64,000 nucleotides of DNA from NCBI RefSeq assembly GCF_013282805.1, contig NZ_CP054038.1:2294001-2358000 (forward strand), in the 5' to 3' direction. This stretch comes from Microbacterium hominis. GTDB taxonomy: Bacteria; Actinomycetota; Actinomycetes; Actinomycetales; Microbacteriaceae. Every line of letters starts with the position of its first letter. The first letter of the stretch is position 1. Position numbers and translations under genes: made by a program. Shown one piece after another: positions 50,411-60,630 of the stretch. The notes under the pieces are model-generated. The model worked only from the letters and a program-made list of their open reading frames with translations, ran no database searches and was not told the origin of the DNA.

Positions 50411-51312
50411 ACCAGGAGGGCCTTCTGGGCGTGGAGGCGGTTCTCCGCCTCGTCCCACACGACACTCTGCGGTCCGTCGATCACCTCGGCGTCCACCTCG
50501 TAGCCGCGGTCGGCCGGGAGGCAGTGGATGAAGATCGCGTCGTCCTGGGCGAGGCCCATGAGCTCCTGCGTGACCTTGTAGCCGCCGAGGTCGCGCAGTC
50601 GCGCGAGCTTCTCCTCCTCCTTGCCCATCGAGACCCACGTGTCGGTGACGATGACGTCGGCACCGGCGGCGGCCTCGTTGGGGTCGGTGTACAGGGTGAC
50701 CGATCCGCCGGTCTCGGCGGCCCGGAGATCGGCATCCGCGATCACGTCGTCGCGGGGCGCGTACGCCTCCGGCGACGCGACGCGCACGTGCATGCCCGCG
50801 GTGACGCCCGCCAGCATGTACGAGTGCGCCATGTTCGACATCCCGTCGCCGAAGAAGGCGAGCGTGAGCCCATGGAGCTCGCCCTTGTGCTCCTTGATGG
50901 TGAGCAGGTCGGCCAGCAGCTGGCACGGGTGGAAGTCGTCGCTGAGCGCGTTGACCACCGGCACGCGCGTACCCTCGGCCATCTGCTCCAGGCCCGCCTG
51001 CGCGTAGGTGCGCCACACGATGGCGGCGACCTGGCGCTCCAGCACGCGCGCGGTGTCGGCGGGCGTCTCCTTGCCGCCGAGCTGGCTGTTGGCCGTGGAG
51101 ATGATCAGCGGCGAGCCGCCGAGGTCGGCGATGCCCACCGCGAACGACACGCGCGTGCGCGTCGACGACTTGTCGAAGATCACGGCGACCGTCTGGGGGC
51201 CCTCGAGGGGCTTCAGCTTCCAGCGGTCCTTCTTCAGCGCGACCGCCAGATCGAGGATCTCGTTCTGCTCGGCCTGGGTGAGATCGTCGTCGCGCAGCAG
51301 GTGACGGGTCAT
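50389..51312 (-). CDS. argF: Ornithine carbamoyltransferase
   Basis: 307 residues. The carbamoyl-phosphate loop is FDKSSTRTRVSF (S-T-R-T-R), and the ornithine motif HCLPADRG is intact; FHPCQLLADLLT gives the catalytic region. It makes citrulline from ornithine. ATG 51312 overlaps the argD stop by 4 nt. The order argC-J-B-D-F is typical of Actinobacteria, but argR does not follow. Confidence 0.97.
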   Translation of the reverse strand: MTRHLLRDDDLTQAEQNEILDLAVALKKDRWKLKPLEGPQTVAVIFDKSSTRTRVSFAVGIADLGGSPLIISTANSQLGGKETPADTARVLERQVAAIVWRTYAQAGLEQMAEGTRVPVVNALSDDFHPCQLLADLLTIKEHKGELHGLTLAFFGDGMSNMAHSYMLAGVTAGMHVRVASPEAYAPRDDVIADADLRAAETGGSVTLYTDPNEAAAGADVIVTDTWVSMGKEEEKLARLRDLGGYKVTQELMGLAQDDAIFIHCLPADRGYEVDAEVIDGPQSVVWDEAENRLHAQKALLVWLLRQD

Positions 51313-52529
51313 TTCGAAACCTCCGGGTGGGCGGCGCCGTCGAGCACGAGCGCGTCCTCGACGGTGCGCAGGGCGGCGGTGAACAACTGGATGAACTCGT
51401 CGATCTCGACGTCGCCGATGGTCAGCGCCGGCACGAGGCGGATCGTCTCGTCGTTGGGTGCGTTGACGATGAGCCCGTGGGTCTGCGCCGCCGCGACGAC
51501 GGCCTTGGCGACCGGGTGGCGCAGGGCCACGCCCATGAGGAGGCCGCGGCCGCGGCATCCACCGATCACCGGCGAATCGATCGCGAGGATCGCGTCGCGC
51601 AGCTGGATGCCGCGCTCGGCCGCGTTGGCGACCAGTCCCGCGTCCTCGATCTCGCCGAGCACGGCTCCGGCCACCGCGGTGCCCAGCGCATTGCCGCCGA
51701 AGGTCGAGCCGTGGGTGCCGGGGTAGAACAGGTCGCTCGCGTCGCCGTAGGTGATGAGGGCGCCGATCGGGAAGCCGCCGCCGATGCCCTTGGCGACCGT
51801 GATCGCGTCGGGCGTGATGCCGGCGTGCTGGAAGGCGAACCACTCCCCCGTGCGCCCGGCGCCGGTCTGGATCTCGTCGACGATCAGCAGGGCGCCGTGC
51901 TGCCCCGTGAGTGCGCGCGCGGCCTGCAGGAAGCCGTCAGGGAGGTCGATGACGCCCGCCTCGCCCTTGACGGGCTCGACGAACAGCGCCGCGACACGGT
52001 CGTCGAGTGCCGCCTCGAGCGCCTCGACGGTCGAGTCGATGAACTCGACCCCGGGGGTCATCGGCAGGAAGGGCTCCTGCATCCAGGGCTTGCCGGTGAG
52101 GGCCAGGGTGCCCATCGTGCGGCCGTGGAACGCGTCGCGCAGCGCGAGGATGCGGGGGCGGTCCGCACCGCCGTGCAGGCGGGCGAGCTTGAACGCCGCC
52201 TCGTTGGCCTCGGCGCCCGAGTTGCCGAAATAGATGCGGCCGCGGTCTCCGGTTCCCGCGAGGCGCTTGAGGCGGCTCGCGAGCTCCAGCTGCGGCGGCG
52301 TGGCGAAGTAGTTCGACACGTGCGCGAGGGTCGCCGCCTGCCGGGAGATCGCCTCGACGAAGGCGGGGTGCGCGTGCCCGAGGGAGTTCACCGCGATGCC
52401 CGCGAGGAAGTCCAGGTAGCGGGTGCCCTCGGCATCCCACAGATACGATCCCTCGCCGCGCACGAACATCGCCATGCGATCGCCGAAGCTGCGGACGAGG
52501 TCTCGACCCGCGTCATCCTGCCATGTCAT
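51309..52529 (-). CDS. argD: Acetylornithine aminotransferase
   Basis: 406 residues of class III PLP aminotransferases. [17 protein letters not shown] holds the phosphate loop, [15 protein letters not shown] the cofactor Asp, and [14 protein letters not shown] the Schiff-base Lys. It converts N-acetylglutamate semialdehyde to N-acetylornithine. ATG 52529 overlaps the argB stop by 4 nt. Confidence 0.96.
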   Translation of the reverse strand: MTWQDDAGRDLVRSFGDRMAMFVRGEGSYLWDAEGTRYLDFLAGIAVNSLGHAHPAFVEAISRQAATLAHVSNYFATPPQLELASRLKRLAGTGDRGRIYFGNSGAEANEAAFKLARLHGGADRPRILALRDAFHGRTMGTLALTGKPWMQEPFLPMTPGVEFIDSTVEALEAALDDRVAALFVEPVKGEAGVIDLPDGFLQAARALTGQHGALLIVDEIQTGAGRTGEWFAFQHAGITPDAITVAKGIGGGFPIGALITYGDASDLFYPGTHGSTFGGNALGTAVAGAVLGEIEDAGLVANAAERGIQLRDAILAIDSPVIGGCRGRGLLMGVALRHPVAKAVVAAAQTHGLIVNAPNDETIRLVPALTIGDVEIDEFIQLFTAALRTVEDALVLDGAAHPEVSK

Positions 52530-53425
52530 CCGAGCACCACCTCTGTTCCGATTCCCTTGCTGGTGAAGATCTCGACGAGCACCGAGTGCGGCACGCGTCC
52601 GTCGATGATGGCCGCCGTCTCGACGCCGCCCTCGACGGCCTCCAGACACGCGGTCATCTTGGGGATCATGCCCGACTCGAGCTTCGGCATCATCGCGCGC
52701 AGGTCGGTCGAGGTCAGGTGCGAGACGAGCGAATCGCGGTTCGGCCAGTCGGCGTACAGTCCCGGCACATCGGTGAGCACGACGAGCTTGGCCGCCCCGA
52801 GCGCGACGGCGAGGGCGGATGCCGCGGCGTCGGCGTTCACGTTGAGCGAGTGCCCGGGGTGGTCGAGGTCGGGCGCGATGCTGGAGACGACGGGGATGCG
52901 ACCCGCGGCGATCTGGTCGAGCACCGGCTGCGGGTCGACCTCGACGACATCGCCCACTCGGCCGAGGTCGTGCTCGATCCCCTCGATGACGACGCCGCGG
53001 CGTCGTCCGCCGAACAGGCCGGCGTCCTCACCGCTGAGGCCGGTCGCGACCGGGCCGTGCGCGTTGATCTTGGAGACCAGCTGCGGGTTGATCTGACCGG
53101 TGAGCACCATGCGCACCACCGAGATCGCCTCGGTGCTGGTGACGCGGTACCCGCCCTTGAACTCGCTCGGGATCGCGAGGCGGTCGAGCATCGAGGAGAT
53201 CTGCGGGCCGCCGCCGTGCACCACGACGGGCTTGACGCCGACGTAGCGGAGGTAGGCGATGTCGGCGGCGAAGGCGTCCTGCAGCTCCTCGCTCACCATC
53301 GCGTTGCCGCCGTACTTGATCACGACGATCTGCTCGCGGAAGCGCTTGAGCCACGGCAGCGACTCGATGAGCGTGACCGCCCGGGTGCTGGCCTCGGTGG
53401 GATCGGTGTCCTGGATATCGGTCAT
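52526..53425 (-). CDS. argB: Acetylglutamate kinase
   Basis: 299 residues. VIKYGGNAM (phosphate-binding Lys-Gly-Gly), [14 protein letters not shown] and [14 protein letters not shown] are the family motifs. The ~20-residue N-terminal helix ([17 protein letters not shown]) is the hexamer-forming segment of arginine-inhibited forms, so feedback control by arginine is likely. ATG 53425 overlaps the argJ stop by 4 nt. Confidence 0.96.
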   Translation of the reverse strand: MTDIQDTDPTEASTRAVTLIESLPWLKRFREQIVVIKYGGNAMVSEELQDAFAADIAYLRYVGVKPVVVHGGGPQISSMLDRLAIPSEFKGGYRVTSTEAISVVRMVLTGQINPQLVSKINAHGPVATGLSGEDAGLFGGRRRGVVIEGIEHDLGRVGDVVEVDPQPVLDQIAAGRIPVVSSIAPDLDHPGHSLNVNADAAASALAVALGAAKLVVLTDVPGLYADWPNRDSLVSHLTSTDLRAMMPKLESGMIPKMTACLEAVEGGVETAAIIDGRVPHSVLVEIFTSKGIGTEVVLG

Positions 53426-54579
53426 GAGGAGTACGCGCTGTTCTCGTGGACGTAGTCGTGCGTGAGGTCGTTCGTGCGGATCAGCGCCGCGGCGTCGCCC
53501 GACTTGAGGTCGATGCGCACGCTGGTCGCCCGGGGCGTCAGGTCGACCTCTTCGCGCGGCCGGTCGGGGCCGCCGGCCGTGCACACCCGCACGCCGTTCA
53601 TGAAGACATCGACGTCGTACGGATCGAAGACCGCCTGCGTGGTGCCGATGGCGGCGAGCACGCGCCCCCAGTTCGGGTCGTTGCCGAAGATCGCCGCCTT
53701 GAAGAGGTTGTTGCGGGCGACGGAGCGGCCGACCTCGACCGCGTCGGCCTCACTGGCCGCGCCGACCACGTCGATGGAGATGTCGTGGCTCGCGCCCTCG
53801 GCATCCCCCTGCAGCTGCGCCGCGAGGTCGTCGGAGACCTCCGTCAGCAGACGGCGGAACTCCTCCGGATCGGGGGCGATGCCGGAAGCGCCGCTGGCCA
53901 TCAGCGTCACCTGGTCGTTGGTCGACATGCAGCCGTCCGAGTCGAGTCGATCGAAGGTGACGCCGGTCGCGGCGCGCAGGTGGGCGTCGGCCTCGGCGGC
54001 GGTGAGCACGGCGTCGGTGGTGATCACGACGAGCATCGTGGCAAGGCCCGGCGCCAGCATCCCGGCCCCCTTGGCCATGCCGCCGATCGCCCAGCCCGCG
54101 CCGGTGCGCGCGGCGCGCTTGGGCTTCGAATCGGTGGTCATGATCGCCAGCGATGCGGCCTCGCCACCGTCGGCGGAGAGCTCGGCGATGCCCTGGGCCG
54201 TGCCGGCGAGCACCTTCGCACGGAACACCTCGTCGCCGGTGCCGATGAGCCCGGTCGAGCACACGAGCACGTCGCCCGCGCTCACCTCGAGCAGCTCGGC
54301 GGCCTTCTCGGCCGTCTGGTGGGTGGTCTGGAAGCCGAACGAGCCGGTGAAGCAGTTGGCGCCGCCGGAGTTCAGCACGATCGCCTCGACCACGCCGTCG
54401 GCGACGACCTGCTCCGACCACATGATCGGGTTGGCCTTCGCGCGGTTGCTCGTGAAGACGGCGGCGCCCACCTTGAGCGGGCCGCGGTTGACGACGACCG
54501 CGACGTCGGGCTTGCCGGTCGACTTGAGGCCGACGGCGACGCCGGCCGCCTCGAAGCCCTGGGGCGTGGTGACGCTCAC
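53422..54579 (-). CDS. argJ: Bifunctional ornithine acetyltransferase/N-acetylglutamate synthase
   Basis: 385 residues. The self-cleavage/nucleophile site lies in [20 protein letters not shown] (the Thr after LA is the new N-terminal nucleophile). [16 protein letters not shown] and [13 protein letters not shown] are other conserved parts. It recycles the acetyl group from N-acetylornithine to glutamate. The GTG start at 54579 overlaps the argC stop (GTGA). Confidence 0.96.
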   Translation of the reverse strand: MSVTTPQGFEAAGVAVGLKSTGKPDVAVVVNRGPLKVGAAVFTSNRAKANPIMWSEQVVADGVVEAIVLNSGGANCFTGSFGFQTTHQTAEKAAELLEVSAGDVLVCSTGLIGTGDEVFRAKVLAGTAQGIAELSADGGEAASLAIMTTDSKPKRAARTGAGWAIGGMAKGAGMLAPGLATMLVVITTDAVLTAAEADAHLRAATGVTFDRLDSDGCMSTNDQVTLMASGASGIAPDPEEFRRLLTEVSDDLAAQLQGDAEGASHDISIDVVGAASEADAVEVGRSVARNNLFKAAIFGNDPNWGRVLAAIGTTQAVFDPYDVDVFMNGVRVCTAGGPDRPREEVDLTPRATSVRIDLKSGDAAALIRTNDLTHDYVHENSAYSS

Positions 54580-55622
54580 GGCGCGACTCCGTTCACTGAC
54601 AGGCCGGTGCCCTCGGCGAGGCCCAGCGCGATGTTCATGGACTGCACGGCGGCTCCGGCCGTGCCCTTGACGAGGTTGTCGACGGCGGTGACGACGACGA
54701 CACGGTTCGCGGCGCGATCGATCGCGAGGCCCATCAACGCGGTGTTGGCGCCCACGACATCGGCCGTGCGGGGGAAGGATCCCGCCGGGAGCAGCTGCAC
54801 GAACGTCTCGTCGCCGTACGCGGACTCCCACGCGGCGCGGATCTGATCGTCACAGGCGCCCGCGGCGATCGGCGCCGTCGAGGTCGCGAGGATGCCGCGG
54901 GCCATGGGGACGATCACCGGCGTGAACGAGATCCCGACCGGGCCGGTCGCCCCCGCGCCGACCAGCGCCTGGCGGATCTCGGGGATGTGACGGTGCGTGC
55001 CGCCCACCGCGTAGGGGTTGGCGGTGCCGAGGATCTCGCTGGCGAGGAGATTGGTCTTGAGGCTCTTGCCGGCGCCCGAGGGCCCCACGGCGAGCACCGA
55101 GACGATGTCCGCGGCGTCGATGACCCCCGCCGCGACGCCCGGCGCGAGGCTGAGGCTGACCGTCGAGGCGTTGCAGCCGGGCGCGGCGATGCGCGTGGCG
55201 CCGACGAGGCGGTCGCGCTGCTTCGCTCCGGCGACGGGCAGCTCGGGCACCCCGTACGCCCACGGGTCGTGGAAGTCGCCGCCGTAGAAGGCGTCCCACG
55301 CCTCGCGGCTCTCGAGCCGGTGGTCGGCACCCGCGTCGATCACGAGCGGCGTGTCGCCGAGCGCGTCGGTGTACTGGCCGGACTGCCCGTGCGGCAGCGC
55401 GAGGAAGACGACGTCGTGTCCGGCGAGGACCTCGGGCGTCGTGTTCTGCAGGGTCAGGTGCGCGAGCGAGCGCAGGTGCGGCTGGTGCTGGATCAGCGGC
55501 TGGCCCGCGTTGGAGTGCGCGGTGACCGTGCGGATCTCGACGTCGGGATGTGCGGCGAGGATCCGCAGGATCTCGCCGCCCGCATAGCCGGATGCGCCGG
55601 AGACGGCGACCGAAAACGTCAT
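54576..55622 (-). CDS. argC: N-acetyl-gamma-glutamyl-phosphate reductase
   Basis: 348 residues. The NADP loop is [16 protein letters not shown], and the catalytic Cys lies in [11 protein letters not shown]. It is the first gene of the argCJBDF operon. TAAGGT (55635-55630) ends 7 nt before ATG 55622, predicting a leaderless operon message. No clear ArgR box is visible in 55623-55836, which is otherwise empty. Confidence 0.96.
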   Translation of the reverse strand: MTFSVAVSGASGYAGGEILRILAAHPDVEIRTVTAHSNAGQPLIQHQPHLRSLAHLTLQNTTPEVLAGHDVVFLALPHGQSGQYTDALGDTPLVIDAGADHRLESREAWDAFYGGDFHDPWAYGVPELPVAGAKQRDRLVGATRIAAPGCNASTVSLSLAPGVAAGVIDAADIVSVLAVGPSGAGKSLKTNLLASEILGTANPYAVGGTHRHIPEIRQALVGAGATGPVGISFTPVIVPMARGILATSTAPIAAGACDDQIRAAWESAYGDETFVQLLPAGSFPRTADVVGANTALMGLAIDRAANRVVVVTAVDNLVKGTAGAAVQSMNIALGLAEGTGLSVNGVAP

Positions 55623-55629
55623 GGATTCA

Positions 55630-55635
55630 ACCTTA
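55630..55635 (-). promoter_or_regulatory. -10 box of argC (leaderless promoter)
   Basis: TAAGGT on the minus strand, 7 nt before ATG 55622. Confidence 0.5.
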
Positions 55636-55836
55636 GAGTCTGGAACGGGGGGCCGGAGACGGCGACGCCCGCACCCAGGCTCCGTCGCAGAGCCTCGCGG
55701 GGTCGCCTAGATTCGGCGGCCGTCCAGACGGAGGCGGCGTCGGCGCGCGGGAGCGACGCTCGGAGCGAGCGCGGCGGGTCCCTGAAGTGCCGAAGGCATG
55801 CGCCGACGATAGCGGCCGCGCCGCGGCATCCGCAAA

Positions 55837-56814
55837 TCAGGAGATCAGCGCGTCGATGATCCCCCGCTCGTCGACGCGCGTGAGGCCGGCGCGGCGCTCG
55901 CGCGCGAGTCCGCGGGTGCGCTCGTCGTCGAGCGTGCGCGCGAGCGTCTCCCGCAGGGGACGCAGAAGTCCGCCCTCCCGCCGGTACACGTCGATCGAGC
56001 GGGTGGCGAACCCCGGCATGTCGGCGGGGAGCCACAGCGGCAGCGAGCGCGGCCCCATCCAGTACGAGACCTCGTGGGCGAGGAGCTGGTCATCGGATGC
56101 CGCGACGACTGCCCCGGTGTGGCCGGCCACCTCGCGCGCGAGGTGAAGCACGTCCCGCAGGGCCGTCGACGGGCCGGTGGCGTTGACGACGCCCACCCAC
56201 TGCCGCGCGCCGAGCCGGCCGACGAAGGCCGCGAGGTCGTCGACGTCGATCACCTGCGTGCGGCGCTCGTCGCCCGGGATGAGCACGGGCCCGTCGCCGG
56301 CGAGCGCGAAGCGCGAGACCCAGTAGCCGAAGCGGTCGGTAGGGTCGCCGTCGCCCACGATGAGACCGGGTCGCACGATCGCGGCACGACCGGGCAGGGC
56401 TTCGCGCACCGTGTGCTCGGCCGCGGCCTTCGCCCGCGAGTAGTCGTACTCGTCGCCCGGTTGGGCGGGCTCGGCCGTCGGGGCGGACTCGTCGGCGCCC
56501 ACGACGTCGTTCGCCGCATAGACCGACAGCGAGGAGACGTACGTCCAGTGCCGGGCGCGCCCGGCGAGGGCGTCGACGGCCGCCGCGGCGTGCTCGGGCA
56601 CCGAGGAGACGTCGACGACCTCGTCCCACTCGCGCTCCGCCAGAGCGTCGTAGGCATCGGGCGCGTCGCGGTCGGCGACGTGGAGCGCCGTGCCCTCCGG
56701 CGCCGGGCGGGACCCGCGCGCCACACACGTGACGGCGGCTCCGGCATCCCGCCACAGGGCCGCGATGCGACCGCTCAGCCATCCGGTTCCGCCCAGCACG
56801 AGCACTTCGGTCAT
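55837..56814 (-). CDS. NAD-dependent epimerase/dehydratase-family protein
   Basis: 325 residues of the extended SDR family. The nucleotide-binding start is EVLVLGGTGWLSGRIA, and Tyr/Lys of the active site appear as YDYSRAKAAAEHT. SLSVYAAND precedes, giving the Ser. The substrate is unknown; it may act on a nucleotide sugar. ATG 56814 was chosen; the upstream TTG is less likely. A 16-bp inverted repeat lies just upstream, between it and pheT. Confidence 0.85.
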   Translation of the reverse strand: MTEVLVLGGTGWLSGRIAALWRDAGAAVTCVARGSRPAPEGTALHVADRDAPDAYDALAEREWDEVVDVSSVPEHAAAAVDALAGRARHWTYVSSLSVYAANDVVGADESAPTAEPAQPGDEYDYSRAKAAAEHTVREALPGRAAIVRPGLIVGDGDPTDRFGYWVSRFALAGDGPVLIPGDERRTQVIDVDDLAAFVGRLGARQWVGVVNATGPSTALRDVLHLAREVAGHTGAVVAASDDQLLAHEVSYWMGPRSLPLWLPADMPGFATRSIDVYRREGGLLRPLRETLARTLDDERTRGLARERRAGLTRVDERGIIDALIS

Positions 56815-56882
56815 GGGCCCACCCAAGCAGAGACTGCGGCGGGAACACGGGCGTTCCGCTCACGGCGGAACGCCGGCGTGAG

Positions 56883-56970
56883 CGTGCAGAACTCCGGAGA
56901 TCCGCGCTCCTGCCCGGGCCGGCGGATTCGGCCGGCGCCGATGCGGCGCGAAGTTCCGGAGTTCTGCACG
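56883..56970. repeat. REP-like element: 16-bp inverted repeat with GC-rich loop
   Basis: CGTGCAGAACTCCGGA (56883-56898) and TCCGGAGTTCTGCACG (56955-56970) are exact inverted copies, 56 nt apart; the loop itself contains CCGGCGG/CCGGCGC-type pairing. It lies in the 183-nt gap after pheT. It may be a repetitive extragenic element, and it also can act as terminator. Confidence 0.65.
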
Positions 56971-56997
56971 CGGGTTCGGCGGCCCCGCCGGCGCTGT

Positions 56998-59529
56998 CTA
57001 CTCGCGCAGTGTCGCGCCGAACCGCTCGGCCGCCACGGCGACGCCGGCGAGCTTGGCCTCGGTCGCCTCGGCCGCCGTCAGCGTGCGATCGGCGGCGCGG
57101 AAGCGCAGCGCGAACGTGAGGCTCTTCGCACCCTCGGCGACACCCGCACCGCGGTAGTCGTCCACGAGACGAACCGACTCCAGCAGGTCGCCCGCGCCCT
57201 CGACCAGCGCGGCGCGCACGTCGCCCGCGGTGACGGATGACCCCACCACCAGCGAGACGTCCTGCGTCGCGGCCGGATAGCCCGAGAGCGAGGCGGCCAC
57301 GACGCGACCGCCCGCACGCTCCAGCACGCGGTCCAGGTTCAGCTCGGCGACCAGCACGCGGCCGGGCAGATCGGCGTCTGCGGATACGGCAGGCAGCACC
57401 TCGCCGACGTACCCGACCTCTTCGCCGTCGACGCTCAGCACACCCGTGCGCCCGGGATGCAGCGCGGCACGCTCCCCCTGGGCGACGTCGATCGTCACAC
57501 CGGCGGCCGCCGCGATCGTGCGCACGGCATCGAGCGCGTCGACGAGATCGAACGGCTCGGCGGCCACACCCGGCTGCTTGGCGAGGCGGCTGCCGGTCAG
57601 CAGCACGGCAACGTGGCGCGGCTGCGGCGGGATGGCCGCATCGAGGTCGGCGAGGGTCGCCGCGTCGGGGCGCACCGCCAGCGGCGGCACGGTCGCCGTG
57701 CCGTAGGGCACGCCCGGCGCGGGCAGGAACACCGAGCCGGTCTCGAACAGGGCGAGATCGGTGAAGCCGCGCGACAGGTTGCGGTGGGCGACGCTCAGCA
57801 GGCCCGGCACGAGGGTGCGCCGCAGGAAGGGCGCCTGCCCGTCGAGCGGGTTGGCGAGCTTGATGCTCGGCAGGTGCCCGCCCGACGCCGACGCGTGCAG
57901 GTCGTTCTGCTCCTCGGTCGTGAAGGGGAACGAGGGCGTCTCGACGAACCCGGCGGCGGCGAGGGCGTTGGCCACGCGCCGACGGCCGTGCTGTGCGGCG
58001 GTGAAGCCCCGGCCCGAGGGTGGGACCGGCAGCACCGAGGGGATCTTGTCGAGGCCGTCGATGCGGGCGACCTCTTCGGCGAGCGTCCACTTGTCGGTCA
58101 GGTCGGGGCGCCAGGTGGGCGGGGTCACCGACCAGCCGGACTCCTGCGCGCGCACCTCGCAGCCGATCATCTCGAGCGCACCGGTGATGGTGTCGTCGGT
58201 GTAGCCGACGCCGATGAGCCCGGGGACGAAGCCCGCGGGCAGCGCGATCGCCGACTGCTCGACGGTCGCGAACAGCGCTCCGCCGACCTCGAGATCATGC
58301 GTGCCCCCGGCGAACTCGACCATGAGGTCGGCGACGCGGCGGGCGGCCACGAAGGGGATCGCCGGGTCGACGCCGCGCTCGAAGCGACGGGATGCCTCGC
58401 TCGGCAGCTTGTGCCGGCGGGCGGTGCGCGCGATCGAGACGGTGTCGAAGGTCGCCGCCTCGATGAGCACGTTGCGCGTGGCGCCGCTCATCTCGGTGGT
58501 GCCGCCGCCCATGACGCCGGCGAGGCCGATCGGACCGGACTCGTCGGTGATGAGGAGGTCGTCGGCGTGGAGCGTGCGCACCTTGCCGTCGAGGGTCTCG
58601 AGCTTCTCGCCCGCCGTCGCGCGGCGCACGGTGATGCCGCCGGCGAGCTTGTCGAGGTCGTACCCGTGTATCGGCTGGCCGAGCTCGACCATCACGTAGT
58701 TGGTGATGTCGATCAGGATGCCCAGCGACCGGATGCCGGCGAGGGTGAGCCGCGCGACCATCCACGCGGGCGTCGGCTTGGTCGGATCGACGTCGCGCAC
58801 GATCCGCGCGACGAACTCGGAGGCGCCCACCCGGCCGCGGATCGGCGAGACGTCGTCGACGGCGACCGCGAAGCCCCCGGCCGGCTGCTGGAGCTCGCCC
58901 CACGGGCGGTCGGCGGGGTCGCGGAACGCCGCCCCGGTGGCGTGCCCGTACTCGCGGGCGATGCCGCGGATCGAGAGCGCATAGCCGCGGTCGGGGGTGA
59001 CGTTCACATCGACGGCGACGTCGTCGAGACCCAGCAGAGCGATCGCGTCGGTGCCGACGGGCGCGTCGATGCCGAGCTCGACCAGGCGCAGGATGCCGCT
59101 GTGCTCGTCGCCGAGGCCGAGCTCCTTGGCCGAAGCGATCATGCCGTCCGACACGTGTCCGTAGGTCTTGCGGGCGGCGATCGGGAACGGCCCCGGCAGC
59201 ACGGCGCCGGGAAGGGTCACCACGACCTTGTCGCCGGGGAAGAAGTTGCGCGCGCCGCAGACCACGCCGTGCACGGCATCCCCGCCATCGGCCGCCGTCT
59301 GGCCGTCGGGCGCGACCCGCACCTGGCACCAGCGGATCGTCTTGCCGTTGGACTGGGGCTCCTCGACGAACTCGAGCACCTCGCCGACGACGATCGGGCC
59401 CTGCAGCTCGAAGCGGAAGACGTCTTCCTCCTCGAAGCCGACCGACACCAGCGCCGCCAGCACATCATCGGGCGTCGCGTCCGCGGGGACGTCGACGTAC
59501 TCACGCAGCCACGAGAGAGGGACGCGCAT
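56998..59529 (-). CDS. pheT: Phenylalanyl-tRNA synthetase beta subunit
   Basis: 843 residues. The N-terminal tRNA-binding (EMAP-like) domain begins MRVPLSWLREYVDVP and contains VCGARNFFPGDKVVV. The B3/B4 editing domain follows (LVIDITNYVM-like ILIDITNYVMVELGQPIHGYDLD), then B5 and the catalytic-like core. The C-terminal FDX-ACB anticodon domain is YPAATQDVSLVV. ATG 59529 overlaps the pheS stop (TGATG). Confidence 0.97.
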   Translation of the reverse strand: MRVPLSWLREYVDVPADATPDDVLAALVSVGFEEEDVFRFELQGPIVVGEVLEFVEEPQSNGKTIRWCQVRVAPDGQTAADGGDAVHGVVCGARNFFPGDKVVVTLPGAVLPGPFPIAARKTYGHVSDGMIASAKELGLGDEHSGILRLVELGIDAPVGTDAIALLGLDDVAVDVNVTPDRGYALSIRGIAREYGHATGAAFRDPADRPWGELQQPAGGFAVAVDDVSPIRGRVGASEFVARIVRDVDPTKPTPAWMVARLTLAGIRSLGILIDITNYVMVELGQPIHGYDLDKLAGGITVRRATAGEKLETLDGKVRTLHADDLLITDESGPIGLAGVMGGGTTEMSGATRNVLIEAATFDTVSIARTARRHKLPSEASRRFERGVDPAIPFVAARRVADLMVEFAGGTHDLEVGGALFATVEQSAIALPAGFVPGLIGVGYTDDTITGALEMIGCEVRAQESGWSVTPPTWRPDLTDKWTLAEEVARIDGLDKIPSVLPVPPSGRGFTAAQHGRRRVANALAAAGFVETPSFPFTTEEQNDLHASASGGHLPSIKLANPLDGQAPFLRRTLVPGLLSVAHRNLSRGFTDLALFETGSVFLPAPGVPYGTATVPPLAVRPDAATLADLDAAIPPQPRHVAVLLTGSRLAKQPGVAAEPFDLVDALDAVRTIAAAAGVTIDVAQGERAALHPGRTGVLSVDGEEVGYVGEVLPAVSADADLPGRVLVAELNLDRVLERAGGRVVAASLSGYPAATQDVSLVVGSSVTAGDVRAALVEGAGDLLESVRLVDDYRGAGVAEGAKSLTFALRFRAADRTLTAAEATEAKLAGVAVAAERFGATLRE

Positions 59530-60593
59530 CAGACCACCATTCCGAACTGCTCGCTGAAGCGCACATCGCCTTCGGCCATGTCGCGCATGTCCTGCACATC
59601 GGAGCGGAACATGAGGGTCCGCTCGATGCCCATGCCGAAGGCGAAGCCCGAGTACTCCTCGGGATCGATGCCCGCGGCGCGCAGGACGTTGGGGTTGACC
59701 ATGCCGCAGCCGCCCCACTCGATCCAGCGCGCGCCGCCCTTGAAGGTCGGGTGCCACAGGTCGAGTTCGGCCGACGGCTCGGTGAACGGGAAGAAGTTGG
59801 TGCGGAACCGCGTCTTCGCCTCGGCGCCGAACAGGGCCTTCGCGACGTGATCGAGCGTGCCCTTGAGGTGGGCCATCGTGATGCCCTTGTCGATCACGAG
59901 ACCCTCGAACTGGGAGAACACCGGCAGGTGCGTGGCGTCGTACTCGTCGGTGCGGTAGGCGCGGCCCGGGCACACGATGTAGATCGGCAGGTCGCGCTCG
60001 AGCATCGAGCGCACCTGGACGGGACTCGTGTGGGTGCGCATGACCAGGTGGCGCGCGACCGGGTCGACGTAGAACGTGTCCTGCATCTGGCGCGCGGGGT
60101 GGTCCTCGTCGAGGTTGAGTGCGTCGAAGTTGTACCACTCGTGCTCGAGCTCGGGGCCTTCTGCGACCTCCCACCCCATGCCGGTGAAGATGTCGCCGAT
60201 CTGATCCTGGAGGAGGGTGAGGGGATGCCGCGCCCCCACGCGTGCGCGGTGGGCCAGCGCCGTGATGTCGACGCGCTCGGCCTCGAGCTTGGCAGCCGTC
60301 TCGGCAGCTGCGAGCTCCTCCTCGCGGGACGCCAGGGCCTGGTTCACCCGCCCGCGGGCCTGGCCGACGAGCTTGCCGAACTCCGCCTTCTTCTCGGGCG
60401 GCACCTCGCGCATCCGCGCGTTGAGCCTCGCCAGCGGCGAGCCCTCCGCGGTGTGCGCGGCGCGCGCGGCCTTGAGCTCGGCGGTGTCGGCGGCCGCGGC
60501 GATCGCCGCGAGGGCGCCGTCGACGGCCTGCTCGACCGCTTCGGCCGTGATGCCGGTGGTCGGGGGTTCGGGGATCTCGTGCGCGTCAGACAC
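59529..60593 (-). CDS. pheS: Phenylalanyl-tRNA synthetase alpha subunit
   Basis: 354 residues. The N-terminal coiled coil is followed by the class II core: HPLTLLQDQIGDIFTGMGW, LRTHTSPVQVRSM-like MRTHTSPVQVRSML, and GIERTLMFRSDVQDMR (motif 3). With PheT it charges tRNA-Phe. GTG start 60593; TAGACT (60607-60602) ends 8 nt before, predicting a leaderless pheST message. Confidence 0.97.
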   Translation of the reverse strand: MSDAHEIPEPPTTGITAEAVEQAVDGALAAIAAAADTAELKAARAAHTAEGSPLARLNARMREVPPEKKAEFGKLVGQARGRVNQALASREEELAAAETAAKLEAERVDITALAHRARVGARHPLTLLQDQIGDIFTGMGWEVAEGPELEHEWYNFDALNLDEDHPARQMQDTFYVDPVARHLVMRTHTSPVQVRSMLERDLPIYIVCPGRAYRTDEYDATHLPVFSQFEGLVIDKGITMAHLKGTLDHVAKALFGAEAKTRFRTNFFPFTEPSAELDLWHPTFKGGARWIEWGGCGMVNPNVLRAAGIDPEEYSGFAFGMGIERTLMFRSDVQDMRDMAEGDVRFSEQFGMVV

Positions 60594-60601
60594 GAGAGTC
60601 G

Positions 60602-60607
60602 AGTCTA
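60602..60607 (-). promoter_or_regulatory. -10 box of pheST (leaderless promoter)
   Basis: TAGACT on the minus strand, 8 nt before GTG 60593, in the gap after the transporter gene. Confidence 0.5.
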
Positions 60608-60630
60608 CCGGCGGGTGCCGGGTCGATCCG

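Noticed and set aside
55623..55836. ArgR operator before argC
   Set aside because: No pair of ARG-box-like AT-rich palindromes is visible.
57457..59850. Plus-strand ORF of 797 codons
   Set aside because: Antisense shadow of pheT and part of pheS.
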